The translations under genes and the position numbers were made by a program. 64,000 bases of DNA from Streptomyces sp. NBC_00344. Lineage in GTDB: Bacteria; Actinomycetota; Actinomycetes; Streptomycetales; Streptomycetaceae. The stretch spans positions 5,105,501-5,169,500 of the forward strand of contig NZ_CP107996.1 of NCBI RefSeq assembly GCF_036088315.1, given 5' to 3'. Under the pieces are notes generated by a model that ran no database searches, was not told the DNA's origin, and was given only the letters and a program-made list of their open reading frames with translations. The stretch's first letter is position 1, and each line of letters opens with the position of its first letter. Shown one piece after another: positions 42,303 through 51,940 of this stretch.

Positions 42303-43712
42303 TTAGATGTCGAAGTACAGCTCGAACTCGTGCGGGTGCGGGCGCAGCTGGATCGGGGCGATCTCCTTGGTGCGCTTGAAGTCGATCCACGTCTCGATCA
42401 GGTCGGACGTGAAGACCCCGCCGGCCTGCAGGTACTCGTTGTCCGCCTCCAGCGCGTCCAGCACGGCCGGGAGCGACGTCGGAACCTGCTGGACGTTGGC
42501 GTGCTCTTCGGGAGCCAGCTCGTACAGGTCCTTGTCGATCGGCTCCGGCGGCTCGATCTTGTTCTTGACGCCGTCCAGGCCCGCCATCAGCAGCGCCGAG
42601 AAGGCGAGGTACGGGTTGGAGGACGGGTCGGGCGCGCGGAACTCGACGCGCTTGGCCTTCGGGTTGGAGCCGGTGATCGGGATGCGCATCGCGGCGGAGC
42701 GGTTGCGCTGCGAGTACACCATGTTGACCGGAGCCTCGAAGCCCGGGACCAGGCGGTGGTACGAGTTCACCGTCGGGTTGGTGAAGGCGAGCAGCGAGGG
42801 GGCGTGCTTGAGGATGCCGCCGATGTAGTAGCGCGCCATGTCCGAGAGGCCCGCGTAGCCCTGCTCGTCGTAGAACAGCGGGTCGCCGCCGTTCCACAGG
42901 GACTGGTGCACGTGCATGCCCGAGCCGTTGTCACCGAAGATCGGCTTCGGCATGAAGGTCGCGGTCTTCTGGTTGCGCCAGGCGACGTTCTTCACGATGT
43001 ACTTGAAGAGCATCAGGTCGTCGGCCGCGGCGAGCAGCGTGTTGAACTTGTAGTTGATCTCGGCCTGGCCGGCCGTGCCGACCTCGTGGTGCTGACGCTC
43101 GACCTGGAGGCCGTTCTTGTCCAGCTCCATGGAGATCTCGGCACGCAGGTCGGCGAAGTGGTCCACCGGCGGGGTCGGGAAGTAACCGCCCTTGTAGCGG
43201 ACCTTGTAACCGCGGTTGTTCTCCGTGGAACCGGTGTTCCAGGCGCCGGCCTCGGAGTCGATGTGGTAGAAGCTCTCGTTCGCCGACGTCTGGAAGCGGA
43301 CGTTGTCGAAGACGTAGAACTCAGCCTCGGGACCGAAGTACGCGGTGTCGGCGAAACCGGTGGAGGCGAGGTACGCCTCGGCCTTCTTGGCCACGTTCCG
43401 CGGGTCGCGGCTGTACTGCTCACCGGTGATCGGGTCGTGGATGAAGAAGTTGATGTTGACGGTCTTGTCGCGGCGGAAGGGGTCGACACGGGCGGTCGAC
43501 AGGTCCGCGCGGAGCGCCATGTCGGACTCGTGGATGGCCTGGAAGCCGCGGATCGACGAGCCGTCGAACGCCAGCTCCTCGGCCGGGTCGAAGGCCGCCG
43601 CCGGAATGGTGAAGTGCTGCATCACACCGGGCAGGTCACAGAACCGGACATCGACGAACTTGACGTCTTCGTCGGCGATGAACTTCTTCACGTCGTCGGC
43701 GTTCTGGAACAT
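42303..43712 (-). CDS. glnA: glutamine synthetase type I
   Basis: 469 residues, the standard GSI-beta length, from ATG 43712 ([15 protein letters not shown]). Signature regions: [47 protein letters not shown] [17 protein letters not shown], and [20 protein letters not shown]. The adenylylation site is in [13 protein letters not shown], the Tyr near position 397 that GlnE modifies. It makes glutamine from glutamate, ammonia and ATP as a dodecamer in the cytoplasm. Expression is activated by GlnR under nitrogen limitation; a clear box lies at 43819-43857. It is monocistronic, ended by a T-run terminator. Confidence 0.98.
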   Translation of the reverse strand: MFQNADDVKKFIADEDVKFVDVRFCDLPGVMQHFTIPAAAFDPAEELAFDGSSIRGFQAIHESDMALRADLSTARVDPFRRDKTVNINFFIHDPITGEQYSRDPRNVAKKAEAYLASTGFADTAYFGPEAEFYVFDNVRFQTSANESFYHIDSEAGAWNTGSTENNRGYKVRYKGGYFPTPPVDHFADLRAEISMELDKNGLQVERQHHEVGTAGQAEINYKFNTLLAAADDLMLFKYIVKNVAWRNQKTATFMPKPIFGDNGSGMHVHQSLWNGGDPLFYDEQGYAGLSDMARYYIGGILKHAPSLLAFTNPTVNSYHRLVPGFEAPVNMVYSQRNRSAAMRIPITGSNPKAKRVEFRAPDPSSNPYLAFSALLMAGLDGVKNKIEPPEPIDKDLYELAPEEHANVQQVPTSLPAVLDALEADNEYLQAGGVFTSDLIETWIDFKRTKEIAPIQLRPHPHEFELYFDI

Positions 43713-43818
43713 CCAACTCCTCCTACTCCCGACCCGGGAGGGGCGGGGTTGCAGCTCGTGGTGAGGCCAGTGCGGTGGCAGCGGTGGCACACGCTGGACC
43801 CGACCATAGGGATACCGG

Positions 43819-43857
43819 ATTTCTCAAGCATGACCCATTTGTTTCGTAGAAGTTAAC
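43819..43857 (-). promoter_or_regulatory. GlnR box of glnA
   Basis: On the glnA strand four elements stand in order: GTTAAC, six bases, GAAAC, six bases, GTCAT, six bases, GAAAT. This is the GlnR box (gTnAc-n6-GaAAc repeated), centred about 125 bases before the start codon. It is the best regulatory match in the window. Confidence 0.8.
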
Positions 43858-43929
43858 CGGGCCGGGCGTGCGGAGGCCGTGAAGACCCCTCTCGTATGGG
43901 TGCCAAAGCGGTCGCAGTACCGTGGACGG

Positions 43930-44397
43930 GTGGACAACAGGCAAGCAGTGGGATCGTGGCTTTCCGGGCCGGGCGAGGCCGCCAAGGAGATGGGCGCCGA
44001 TATCGGCCACCGCGGCGAAAGGCTTGGTCTGCCGGCGACAGGACCAGGCGCCATCGCGCCGCTCGGCCGTCGTTTCGGGGCCGTTTTCATCGACTGGGCA
44101 CTCTGCATGCTTATCGCATACGGCCTGATCGCGCACGGTGACCAGCAGGCGGCGGGGAACTGGGCGCTGCTGGTCTTCTTCGCTCTGAGCATGCTCACCG
44201 TCTCCACGGTGGGCTTCACTCCGGGCAAGCGGCTGCTCCGGCTGCGGGTGGTGTCGCAGAACGGCGGCCGCCTGGGTACGGGACGTGTCCTCGTACGCAG
44301 TCTGCTGCTCTGCGTGGCGATCCCCGCGCTCATCTGGGACCGCGACGGACGCGGCCTGCACGACCGGCTGGCCCGCGCCGTGCAGGTGCGGATCTGA
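43930..44397 (+). CDS. RDD family membrane protein
   Basis: 155 residues from GTG 43930 (VDNRQAVGSWLSGPG), a start I recall for the S. coelicolor orthologue; the open frame begins at 43879. RDD family features: LGRRFGAVFIDWALCMLIAY (Arg, Asp, Asp pattern), LLVFFALSMLTVSTVGFTPG and LVRSLLLCVAIPALIWD, then DRDGRGLHDRLARAVQVRI. Three membrane helices. Function unknown; some RDD proteins act in ion exchange. It is divergent from glnA, sharing the region with the GlnR box. Confidence 0.9.
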   Translation: MDNRQAVGSWLSGPGEAAKEMGADIGHRGERLGLPATGPGAIAPLGRRFGAVFIDWALCMLIAYGLIAHGDQQAAGNWALLVFFALSMLTVSTVGFTPGKRLLRLRVVSQNGGRLGTGRVLVRSLLLCVAIPALIWDRDGRGLHDRLARAVQVRI

Positions 44398-44530
44398 GAA
44401 CGGGCGAGCCCGGAGCGGGAGAGCCGCACGGAGAACGGCACAGGACCGATGGCGCACAGCTGAGGCCGCACACCTGACGCCGTACGGAGAACGGCTGACG
44501 GCGCACGCGGGACGGCGCAAGCACGGAGAA

Positions 44531-44575
44531 CGACGAAGGCGGCCCGGACCTGAGAGGTCCGGGCCGCCTTCGTCG
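44531..44575. terminator. bidirectional terminator
   Basis: A 21-bp perfect stem (44531-44551 and 44555-44575) with loop GAG between the convergent RDD and DUF4191 genes. Confidence 0.85.
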
Positions 44576-44592
44576 AGACGTGGGGCGAGCGG

Positions 44593-45288
44593 TCAGCGAG
44601 TCTTGCCGCCCCGCGGGGCGCGGGCGCCCTTGGGCATGGGGCCCTTCGGCAGCGGCATGTTCGACATCAGGTCGCCCATCGCGCGCAGCCGGTCGTTGGC
44701 CGATGTGACCTGGGCGCCGGTCAGGACCCGCGGCAGCTTCAGCAGCGTGGTGCGCACCTTCTTCAGCGGCACCTGGCCCTCGCCGTCGCCCACGATGATG
44801 TCGTGCACCGGCACATCCACCACGATGCGCGCCATCTTCTTCTTCTCGGACGCGAGCAGCGACTTCACCCGGTTCGGGTTGCCCTCGGCCACCAGCACCA
44901 CGCCGGCCTTGCCGACCGCGCGGTGCACCACGTCCTGGCTGCGGTTCATCGCGACCGCCGGGGTGGTGGCCCAGCCGCGGCCCACGTTCTCGAGGACGGC
45001 GGCCGCCGCGCCCGGCTTTCCTTCCATCTGTCCGAAGGCTGCGCGCTCGGCGCGGCGCCCGAAGACGATCGCCATCGCGAGGAAGGCCAGCAGGAAGCCC
45101 AGGATGCCCAGGTAGATGGGATGACCGATCAGGAAGCCGATGCCGAGAATGACGCCGAAGACGACGATTCCCAGGCCACCCACGACAAGACCGACCTTGG
45201 GATCGGCCTTGCGGGTCATCTTGTAGGTCAGGGCGATCTGCTTCAGTCGCCCGGAATTCTCAGTGTCTGCGTTTGCCTGCCTCGCCAT
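44593..45288 (-). CDS. DUF4191 membrane protein
   Basis: 231 residues starting MARQANADTENSGRLKQIAL. Two membrane helices at about 33-75 (VGLVVGGLGIVVFGVILGIG, YLGILGFLLAFLAMAIVFG). The cytoplasmic part has EGKPGAAAAVLENVGRGWAT, VHRAVGKAGVVLVAEGNPNR, and a basic Pro/Gly tail (MPLPKGPMPKGARAPRGGKT). This family sits next to lipA/lipB throughout actinobacteria. Function unknown; the constant position suggests a link with lipoylation or with the membrane, but this is only context. Confidence 0.93.
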   Translation of the reverse strand: MARQANADTENSGRLKQIALTYKMTRKADPKVGLVVGGLGIVVFGVILGIGFLIGHPIYLGILGFLLAFLAMAIVFGRRAERAAFGQMEGKPGAAAAVLENVGRGWATTPAVAMNRSQDVVHRAVGKAGVVLVAEGNPNRVKSLLASEKKKMARIVVDVPVHDIIVGDGEGQVPLKKVRTTLLKLPRVLTGAQVTSANDRLRAMGDLMSNMPLPKGPMPKGARAPRGGKTR

Positions 45289-45307
45289 GGCCAGAAGTTT
45301 ACGCGGA

Positions 45308-45514
45308 CTACGACGTGCGGGTGGCCACGGCCTCCAGTACGTGCTGCGCCTCGACCCGGTCCTTGGCCCGGCGGCGGTCCTCCAGGACCGATGTCCAGGC
45401 GTTTCGGCGGGCAGTGCGCTGGCCGTTGCTCAGCAGAAGTGACTCGACGGCGCGGAGGGCGCCGCCGACGGACGGGATGGTGTTGGCGCGTACGGTCTGG
45501 GGCGCGGCCTGCAT
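45308..45514 (-). CDS. SCO2195-family small protein, GlnR-regulated in relatives
   Basis: 68 residues from ATG 45514: MQAAPQTVRANTIPSVGGAL, RAVESLLLSNGQRTARRNAW, RRRAKDRVEAQHVLEAVA. Size, sequence and place between DUF4191 and lipA match the S. coelicolor SCO2195 gene, reported as a GlnR target. Here I see no convincing GlnR box in the 250 bases upstream, only a GTAAC/GTGAC pair near 45600-45625. The product is helical and basic; activity unknown. Confidence 0.8.
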   Translation of the reverse strand: MQAAPQTVRANTIPSVGGALRAVESLLLSNGQRTARRNAWTSVLEDRRRAKDRVEAQHVLEAVATRTS

Positions 45515-45772
45515 GATGGGGGTCCCCTCGGGACGGCAGCGGATACATGCGTGGAGTGGAACAGAGACACCGGGTGACGCATCTGAAGCGGTGTGTAATC
45601 CCAGGGTCACTGATTGGTGTTACCAAGGCATGTCGAGGTGGTCAAACACCCGTGAAGTCTCGGTGTGGCTCCGGAAACGCCCGACGCGGCCCGCAGGACC
45701 CCCTGACCTGCGGGGATCATACGGACCGCGTCATCTCGGCCATTACTGCACAGTAGTTGCTTGTGCGCAGAT

Positions 45773-46726
45773 TCACACGGCGGCGGCGCCGCGCCGGTCC
45801 ATCGCCTGCTGGAAAAGCCGGCCCGCGCGGTACGAGGACCGGACCAGCGGCCCGGACATCACGCCGGAGTAGCCGATCTCGTCGGCCTCCTCCTTGAGCT
45901 CCACGAACTCGGCGGGCTTCACCCACCGCTCGACGGGGTGATGGCGAGGAGAGGGGCGCAGGTACTGCGTGATGGTGATCAGCTCGCAGCCCGCGGCGTG
46001 CAGGTCGTGCAGGGCCTGGCTGATCTCCTCGCGCTCCTCGCCCATGCCCAGGATGAGGTTCGACTTGGTGACGAGACCGGCCTCGCGGGCCTTGGTGATG
46101 ACCTCGAGCGAGCGCTCGTAGCGGAAGCCGGGACGGATCCGCTTGAAGATGCGGGGCACCGTCTCGACGTTGTGCGCAAGCACCTCGGGACGGGAGGAGA
46201 AGACCTCTGCCAGCTGCTCGGGCACCGCGTTGAAGTCGGGGATGAGCAGCTCGACCTTGGTGCGGCCCTCGGCCCGGTCGGCCGTCATCGCGTGGATCTG
46301 CCGCACGGTCTCCGCGTACAGCCAGGCCCCGCCGTCCTCCAGGTCGTCGCGTGCGACGCCGGTGATGGTGGCGTAGTTCAGGTCCATCGTGACGACGGAC
46401 TCACCCACCCGGCGCGGTTCGTCCAGGTCCAGGGCGGCCGGCTTGCCGGTGTCGATCTGGCAGAAGTCGCAACGGCGGGTGCACTGGTCGCCACCGATGA
46501 GGAAGGTCGCCTCGCGATCCTCCCAGCATTCGTAGATATTGGGGCAGCCCGCCTCCTGGCAGACCGTGTGCAGACCCTCAGCCTTCACCAGGGCCTGCAT
46601 CTTGGTGTACTCGGGGCCCATCTTCGCCCGGGTCTTGATCCACTCGGGCTTGCGCTCGATGGGGGTCTGGCTGTTCCGGACCTCCAGACGCAACATCTTG
46701 CGCCCGTCGGGTGCGACAGCGGACAC
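45773..46726 (-). CDS. lipA: lipoyl synthase
   Basis: 317 residues. GTG 46726 is chosen for the GGGAG seven bases upstream; the frame is open further but without homology. The auxiliary cluster cysteines are in [20 protein letters not shown] and the radical-SAM CxxxCxxC in [18 protein letters not shown]. The C-terminal Ser ligand region is [11 protein letters not shown]. It inserts two sulfurs into protein-bound octanoyl groups on E2 and GcvH proteins. lipB lies upstream on the same strand, 121 bases away. Confidence 0.97.
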   Translation of the reverse strand: MSAVAPDGRKMLRLEVRNSQTPIERKPEWIKTRAKMGPEYTKMQALVKAEGLHTVCQEAGCPNIYECWEDREATFLIGGDQCTRRCDFCQIDTGKPAALDLDEPRRVGESVVTMDLNYATITGVARDDLEDGGAWLYAETVRQIHAMTADRAEGRTKVELLIPDFNAVPEQLAEVFSSRPEVLAHNVETVPRIFKRIRPGFRYERSLEVITKAREAGLVTKSNLILGMGEEREEISQALHDLHAAGCELITITQYLRPSPRHHPVERWVKPAEFVELKEEADEIGYSGVMSGPLVRSSYRAGRLFQQAMDRRGAAAV

Positions 46727-46847
46727 GTCCGGCTCCCTACAGCTTCGATTCTTCGGCGAACACCAGGGTACGCCCGTTGTTTGTATGGCCTGCCTCAGGC
46801 CAACCCATGGCCGCGCAGGTGCATTCCCCCGCCCGGCCGGCCTCCGT

Positions 46848-47645
46848 CTACGCCGGGGCGGGCTCGACGGTACGCGGGGCCAGGGCGGCGTTCTCCAGTA
46901 CGTCCCGCAGATGCTTCTCCACCACCGGGAGCACCTCGGCGACCGTGACCTCACGGCCCAGTTCGTACGAGAGCGAGGTCACACCGGCATCCCGGATGCC
47001 GCAGGGCACGATCCGGTCGAACCACGTGGTGTCCGGATTGCAGTTGAGTGCGAAGCCGTGCATGGTCACGCCCTTCGCGACCCGGATGCCCATGGCGGCG
47101 ATCTTCCGGTCCTCGCGCCGCTGGCCCGCGTTGGACGGGGCGTACTCGGGACCGTTCATCCGGGGGTCGAACTCGTCGTCCTGCATCCGGGGATCCAGGT
47201 CGAGCGAGAGGCCGCCGACCGAGGGGCGCTGCTCCACCGGGTCACCGAGCACCCAGACGCCGGCGCGGCCCTCGACCCTGCTGGTCTCGACTCCGAACTC
47301 CGCGCAGACCCTGATCAGGGCGTCCTCGAGGCGGCGCAGATGCGCGATGACGTCCACCGGGCGGGGCAGCTTCTGGATCGGATAGCCGATCAGCTGCCCG
47401 TACCCGTGCCAGGTGATCTTGCCGCCGCGGTCCACGTCCACCACCGGGGTGCCGTCGAGCGGGCGCTCGTTGTCCGCGGTGCGCCGGCCTGCCGTGTAGA
47501 CGGGCGGGTGCTCGAGCAGCAGCACGGTGTCCGGAGTCTCGTCCGCGAACCGTGCGGCATGCACCTCGCGCTGCTTCTGCCATGCCTCCCGGTACTCGAC
47601 GGCTTCCTCGCCGAATCCCAGACGGACAAACCGCAGCTCACTCAC
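46848..47645 (-). CDS. lipB: octanoyl-[acyl-carrier-protein]:protein N-octanoyltransferase
   Basis: 265 residues; GTG 47645 follows AAGGAGCTGCC. Family motifs: [40 protein letters not shown], the Lys in [20 protein letters not shown] and the catalytic Cys in [19 protein letters not shown]. It transfers octanoate from ACP to apo-E2 domains, after which LipA adds sulfur. An insertion between residues 150 and 190 ([17 protein letters not shown]) is usual in actinobacterial LipB. The pair supports the lipoylated partner of AceE encoded at 59210. Confidence 0.97.
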   Translation of the reverse strand: MSELRFVRLGFGEEAVEYREAWQKQREVHAARFADETPDTVLLLEHPPVYTAGRRTADNERPLDGTPVVDVDRGGKITWHGYGQLIGYPIQKLPRPVDVIAHLRRLEDALIRVCAEFGVETSRVEGRAGVWVLGDPVEQRPSVGGLSLDLDPRMQDDEFDPRMNGPEYAPSNAGQRREDRKIAAMGIRVAKGVTMHGFALNCNPDTTWFDRIVPCGIRDAGVTSLSYELGREVTVAEVLPVVEKHLRDVLENAALAPRTVEPAPA

Positions 47646-47866
47646 GGCAGCTCCTTCGCTTACGGACAACGCACCCATCCGGGTGACACCCCTCAGCCAC
47701 TGTACGACCGCATTGAACGACAGCCTCGCGGGGGCAGAAACGGAACCTCCTCACACGAACGGATGAATCCGGGGCGTAGGTGGCGGTATGGGCGGCGTGG
47801 CCAGCTAAATTCACGCCGTTCCATGAGGGCTGCTCCCGGCCCGGAAGGCAGGAGACAGCACAGCTG

Positions 47867-49363
47867 ATGACGGAACGAACCCCGCAGCGCACGCCCAACC
47901 GCCAGCTCGCCACGCTCATCGCAGAAGCCGGTTTCTCGCATGCGGGTCTGGCCAGAAGGGTGGATCAGCTCGGCCTCGAGCACGGTCTCGACCTGCGGTA
48001 CGACAAGACCTCGGTGACCCGCTGGCTGAGGGGCCAGCAGCCGCGCGGCACCACCCCCGCCCTGATCGCGGAGGTCTTCACCCGGCGGCTCGGCCGGCGG
48101 CTGTCGGCACAGGATCTGGGGCTCGACGCGTGTGCGCCGGTGTACGCCGGGCTGGAATTCGCCGGTACGCCGGATGAGGCCATCGACATCGTCAGTGGGC
48201 TCTGGCGCAAGGACTCCGGAAGCCATGCCGAACTCCGCAAGATCGCATTCACTCCGGCCGGGCTCGTGGTACCGAGTCGCGACTGGCTGATCGGCCGCGC
48301 CGACGACTGGAGCGTTTCCACGGCGGCCGGAGCGGGGACGGCGGCGGGCCGCGGCGAGCCGCTCACCAGAGGCTCCCGGATGCCGCAGGTGTCCCGTCCA
48401 CCGGTGCAGGTGTCCCGTCCGTCGGTACCGAGGCAGCGGCAGAGCGACCGCGCACCGGGGCAGCGGGTCGGCCCCGGCGACATCGCGGCGCTGCGCGCGG
48501 TCGGCGAACTCTTCTGCACCCTGGACCACGCGTATGGCGGCGGGCACGCAAGGCAGGCGCTGGTGCGCTATCTGGAGCACGAGGCCGAGCCGATGCTGCG
48601 CGGTTCCTACGGGGAGGCGATCGGGCGGAGGCTGTTCGCGGCCGCGGCCGATCTGACCCGGCTGGCCGGGTGGACGTCGTACGACATCGCGGCGCACGGC
48701 CTCGCGCAGCGCTACTTCGTCCAGGCGCTGCGGCTCTCGCAGGCCGCAGGCGACCGGGCGTACGGCTCGTACGTCCTGGTCACCATGAGCCGGCAGGCGG
48801 TCTATCTCGGCCACGGCCGGGAGGCGGTACAGCTGGCCAGGGTCGCCCAGCAGGGCGTCGGCTCGTCGGCGCCCCCGGTCGTCCAGGCGCTCCTGCACTC
48901 GGTCGAGGCACGCGGACACGGCGTACTCGGTGAGGCCCGGGCCTGCTCGGCTTCGCTGCTGCGGGCGGAGAAGGCGATGGAGGCCGCACGGCCCGGTGAC
49001 GAGGTGCCGCACTGGGCCCGCTACTTCGACGAGGCGCAGATGGCCGACGAGTTCGGCCACAGCCACCGGGACCTCCAGCAGTACCGGCCCGCCGCGCAGT
49101 ACGCCGAGCGATCCCTCCAGCTGCGCGCTCCGGGCTTCGCGCGCTCCCGGCTCTTCTCCCGGGTGGTGCTCGCCACCGCCCGGCTGGGGCTCGGGGAGCT
49201 GGAGCAGGCGTGCGCACTGGGGGCCGAGGCGGCGCAGCAGGCTGGGGAGATGCGCTCGGTGCGGGCCGTTGAGTACGTGCGGGACTTCGAACGGCGGCTT
49301 GAACCGTACCGGGACGCCGCCGCCGTACGCGGGTACCGCGACCGGGTCGCCGCGATCGGCTGA
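47867..49363 (+). CDS. TPR-type regulatory protein with N-terminal HTH-like domain
   Basis: 498 residues from ATG 47867. Residues 1-70 are a conserved helix-turn-helix-like domain (LIAEAGFSHAGLARRVDQLG, YDKTSVTRWLRGQQPRGTTP). Residues 220-480 form helical repeats of TPR type (AYGSYVLVTMSRQAVYLGHG, GLGELEQACALGAEAAQQAG). This is the layout of Streptomyces regulators such as NsdA, which affects development and antibiotic formation; I recognise the type, not the exact member. A Pro/Arg-rich linker lies between (VSRPPVQVSRPSVPRQRQ). Divergent from lipB. An opposite-strand open frame over the same region is a shadow. Confidence 0.85.
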   Translation: MTERTPQRTPNRQLATLIAEAGFSHAGLARRVDQLGLEHGLDLRYDKTSVTRWLRGQQPRGTTPALIAEVFTRRLGRRLSAQDLGLDACAPVYAGLEFAGTPDEAIDIVSGLWRKDSGSHAELRKIAFTPAGLVVPSRDWLIGRADDWSVSTAAGAGTAAGRGEPLTRGSRMPQVSRPPVQVSRPSVPRQRQSDRAPGQRVGPGDIAALRAVGELFCTLDHAYGGGHARQALVRYLEHEAEPMLRGSYGEAIGRRLFAAAADLTRLAGWTSYDIAAHGLAQRYFVQALRLSQAAGDRAYGSYVLVTMSRQAVYLGHGREAVQLARVAQQGVGSSAPPVVQALLHSVEARGHGVLGEARACSASLLRAEKAMEAARPGDEVPHWARYFDEAQMADEFGHSHRDLQQYRPAAQYAERSLQLRAPGFARSRLFSRVVLATARLGLGELEQACALGAEAAQQAGEMRSVRAVEYVRDFERRLEPYRDAAAVRGYRDRVAAIG

Positions 49364-49423
49364 CCTGCCGTGCGCCCGGCCGCGCGTGCCGTCGTCCCGC
49401 AGGTCGCCCGGCCCACCCGGCCG

Positions 49424-49461
49424 GGCCCACCCCACCCCACCCCACCCGGCCCGGGTGGGCC
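49424..49461. terminator. possible terminator with CCCCA tandem repeat
   Basis: GGCCCACCC (49424-49432) and GGGTGGGCC (49453-49461) can pair around a run of short CCCCA repeats. It lies between convergent genes, so a terminator role is plausible though the loop is 20 bases long. Confidence 0.4.
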
Positions 49462-49467
49462 GCCCGG

Positions 49468-50778
49468 TCACGCGGCGAGCGGCAGCAGGTCGGTGGTGAT
49501 GTCCGGCTTTATGCCGAAGTCGCGCATGACCTGCTCCGCCGCGCGGCGGCCGGAGTACAGCGCGCCCTGGACGGTGCTGGTGTCGCGGTGGTCGCCGCAG
49601 ACGTAGAGGCCTGCCAGCAGCCGGACCGGGCGGCGCAGGTCGTGCGGCGCCGGCATCGCGGGGACGGCCCGGGGGTCGTGATGGCAGGCGAGCAGTTCCC
49701 AGTCGTCGGTCGGCGTGCCGTAGAGGGTGGCCAGCTGGGCGCGGACGATGCGGTCCAGGCCGGGCGGAGGAGTGGCCAGGCCGAGCACGGTGGACGAGAT
49801 CAGCACCTTGCCACGCGGCGCCCGGGTGGGGTCGACCTCGCTGATGACGGCGGTGTGCGCCACCGGGCCCGTGCGGTCGGCGTCCAGCAGCAGGGCCGGG
49901 TCGGCGAGCGGGCTCCGGGGGGCCGTGTGATGGAGGACCGTCACGGGGTGGAAGGCGGGTATCCGCAGACCCGGCAGCAGCCGGGCCGCTTCGACGGCGT
50001 CGGTGGCGATGAGCAGGGCGCGGCAGCCGATCCGGCCCATCTCATCGGTGGTGACCGATGAGATGGACGCCGATGTGACACGCACCCCGGTGTGCACCGT
50101 TCCGGCCGGCAGGGTCGCGGCCAGCTGCTCGGGGAGCGTGGCCGCGCCGCCCGCGGGCAGACACAGCCTGCCCCTAGCGAATCCGCGCAGCGCCAGATCG
50201 GCGCAGCGGCTCGACGTGGTCAGGTCGGGATCGCACAGGAGCGTGGACAGCAGCGGCTTCAGGAAGCAGCTGACGGCGCTCCCGGGCAGGCCCCGGGAGC
50301 TGAGGGCGTCCCGGGTGGTCTGTTCCGGCCGGGCCAGGAGACGGTCCACCGGGACTGCCGCCAGACGGCCGAGCGCTGTGCCGATACGGGCCTGGCCCAA
50401 CGCGCCCCCCACCGCGGCGCGTGGGGCGCTCCTGAGGGCGCGCGCTGCGGAGAGTGCGCCCCATGCGCTCCCTGATTCGCCCATGCGATGGTGCCGTCCG
50501 TCACTGTGCACCAGGACACCGGGGGAGAAGAGCCTGAGGTCGACCTCGCTCAGATACGGGGTGCGGAGCAGTTCCGGGTACGAGGTGTTGAGCAGCTGCC
50601 AGGCGCGGTCGAGGCGGAAACCGTCCACCTGCTCGGTGGACATCCGTCCGCCCGGCTCGGGAGCGGCCTCCAGGACGCTGACGCTGACTCCGGCGCTGGT
50701 CAGCCGGTGAGCCGCTGACAGGCCGGCCGTTCCGGCCCCGACGATGACGACGTCGGCATGGTGTGCGCTGTTGAGCAC
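49468..50778 (-). CDS. FAD-dependent amine-oxidase-like oxidoreductase
   Basis: 436 residues; GTG 50778 with GGGGAGGGG just upstream. The FAD dinucleotide-binding motif VVIVGAGTAGLSAAHRLTSA is at residues 9-28, followed by LEAAPEPGGRMSTEQVDGFR. The C-terminal FAD site is AGLYVCGDHRDTSTVQGALY SGRRAAE. It belongs to the flavin amine oxidase/protoporphyrinogen oxidase/phytoene desaturase superfamily. No carotenoid or haem genes adjoin it, so the substrate is unknown. Confidence 0.88.
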   Translation of the reverse strand: MLNSAHHADVVIVGAGTAGLSAAHRLTSAGVSVSVLEAAPEPGGRMSTEQVDGFRLDRAWQLLNTSYPELLRTPYLSEVDLRLFSPGVLVHSDGRHHRMGESGSAWGALSAARALRSAPRAAVGGALGQARIGTALGRLAAVPVDRLLARPEQTTRDALSSRGLPGSAVSCFLKPLLSTLLCDPDLTTSSRCADLALRGFARGRLCLPAGGAATLPEQLAATLPAGTVHTGVRVTSASISSVTTDEMGRIGCRALLIATDAVEAARLLPGLRIPAFHPVTVLHHTAPRSPLADPALLLDADRTGPVAHTAVISEVDPTRAPRGKVLISSTVLGLATPPPGLDRIVRAQLATLYGTPTDDWELLACHHDPRAVPAMPAPHDLRRPVRLLAGLYVCGDHRDTSTVQGALYSGRRAAEQVMRDFGIKPDITTDLLPLAA

Positions 50779-50987
50779 GTGCCCCTCCCCGAGGTCGGCG
50801 CGGCGCGGTGCGTGGTGATGCGGGGGGCTACTTCCCCCCATCGGCCGCGGGAATGCCCTGGTCCGGGTCGAGAGTAGGGAGGGGGGAGGCGCGCGGCGCA
50901 GGCGCGCGGGGCGGGAGCACAGGGGCGTGGGGTCGCACGGCGGGGCCGGGGCCGGTTCAGCTCATCCCGGGGCCGCCCGGCCGGCCT

Positions 50988-51878
50988 TCACCCCAGGGCC
51001 GCCCGGATGGCGTCGTCGATCCCGGGGAACGCGAAGGTGAAACCCGAATCCAACAACCGCCCGGGCACCACCCGCTGACTCATCAGCACATCCCCCGCGA
51101 ACTCCCCGAGCGCCAGCCGCAGCGCCGGTGCCGGCACGGGGAACGGAGTGGGGCGGTGCAGCACGCGGCCCATCGCAGCGGTGACCTCGCGGTTGGTGAC
51201 CGGCTCAGGGGCGGTGAGGTTCACCGGCCCTGACAGCGCATCGGTGTCCAGGATGTGGCGCAGGGCGGCGACATGGTCGTGCAGCGCGATGAAGCTCCAG
51301 TACTGGCGGCCGTCGCCGATCCGGCCGCCCAGGCACGCCTTGAAGAGCGGGAAGAGCCTGCCCCATGCTCCGCCCTCCTTGGCGACCACCAGACCGGTGC
51401 GGGCGAACACCGTGCGGATGCCCGCCTCTTCGGCGGGGCGGGCGGACTCCTCCCAGTCCACGCAGAGCGAGGCCAGGAATCCGTCGCCGGGTGGCGCGCT
51501 CTCGTCGGTCACCCGGTCGCCCGTATCGCCGTAGAAACCCAGCGCACTGCCGCACAGCAGGACCCGCGGCGGCACGTCGAGCGAGGCGGCCGCATCCGCC
51601 AGGGTCGCGGTGCCCAGGATCCGGCTGTCCCTGAGCTCTTTCTTGTAGGCGTCCGTCCAGCGGTGGTCGCCCACCCCGGCGCCGGCCAGATTGACCACGG
51701 CGTCACTGCCGGCCAGGCCGGCCGTGTCCACGTACTCCCGCGCGGGATCCCACTCCACTTCGCCGGATGCCCGTGGCGGGCGGCGGACCAGCCGCACCAC
51801 TTCGTGGCCGTCGGCACGCAGGGACTGCCCCAGTGCCGTACCGATGAGTCCTGACGCCCCGGCGATCGCGATACGCAT
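50988..51878 (-). CDS. TIGR01777 family epimerase-like protein
   Basis: 296 residues from ATG 51878. The NAD-binding motif is MRIAIAGASGLIGTALGQSL. Family motifs: VVNLAGAGVGDHRWTDAYKK, VLLCGSALGFYGDTGDRVTD and GRIGDGRQYWSFIALHDHVA. The C-terminal DUF1731-like part has SQRVVPGRLLDSGFTFAFP. These are extended-SDR folds; relatives (SulA-like) have been linked to cell division or plastid biogenesis, but no reaction is known. Confidence 0.92.
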   Translation of the reverse strand: MRIAIAGASGLIGTALGQSLRADGHEVVRLVRRPPRASGEVEWDPAREYVDTAGLAGSDAVVNLAGAGVGDHRWTDAYKKELRDSRILGTATLADAAASLDVPPRVLLCGSALGFYGDTGDRVTDESAPPGDGFLASLCVDWEESARPAEEAGIRTVFARTGLVVAKEGGAWGRLFPLFKACLGGRIGDGRQYWSFIALHDHVAALRHILDTDALSGPVNLTAPEPVTNREVTAAMGRVLHRPTPFPVPAPALRLALGEFAGDVLMSQRVVPGRLLDSGFTFAFPGIDDAIRAALG

Positions 51879-51940
51879 GGCCCCATCCTCACCCATGGGG
51901 GCCCTGTGGCGTCGTGCCCTCGCGTGGCAGAGTGACCCGC

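Noticed and set aside
46727..46954. Upstream extension of lipA to 393 residues
   Set aside because: The added text overlaps the end of lipB and lacks similarity; GTG 46726 has a good ribosome site.
47693..49471. 592-codon open frame on the minus strand opposite the TPR-type regulator
   Set aside because: The plus-strand frame has a recognisable HTH and TPR protein; the opposite frame is a shadow caused by high GC, with Arg/Gly/Pro-rich text and no domains.
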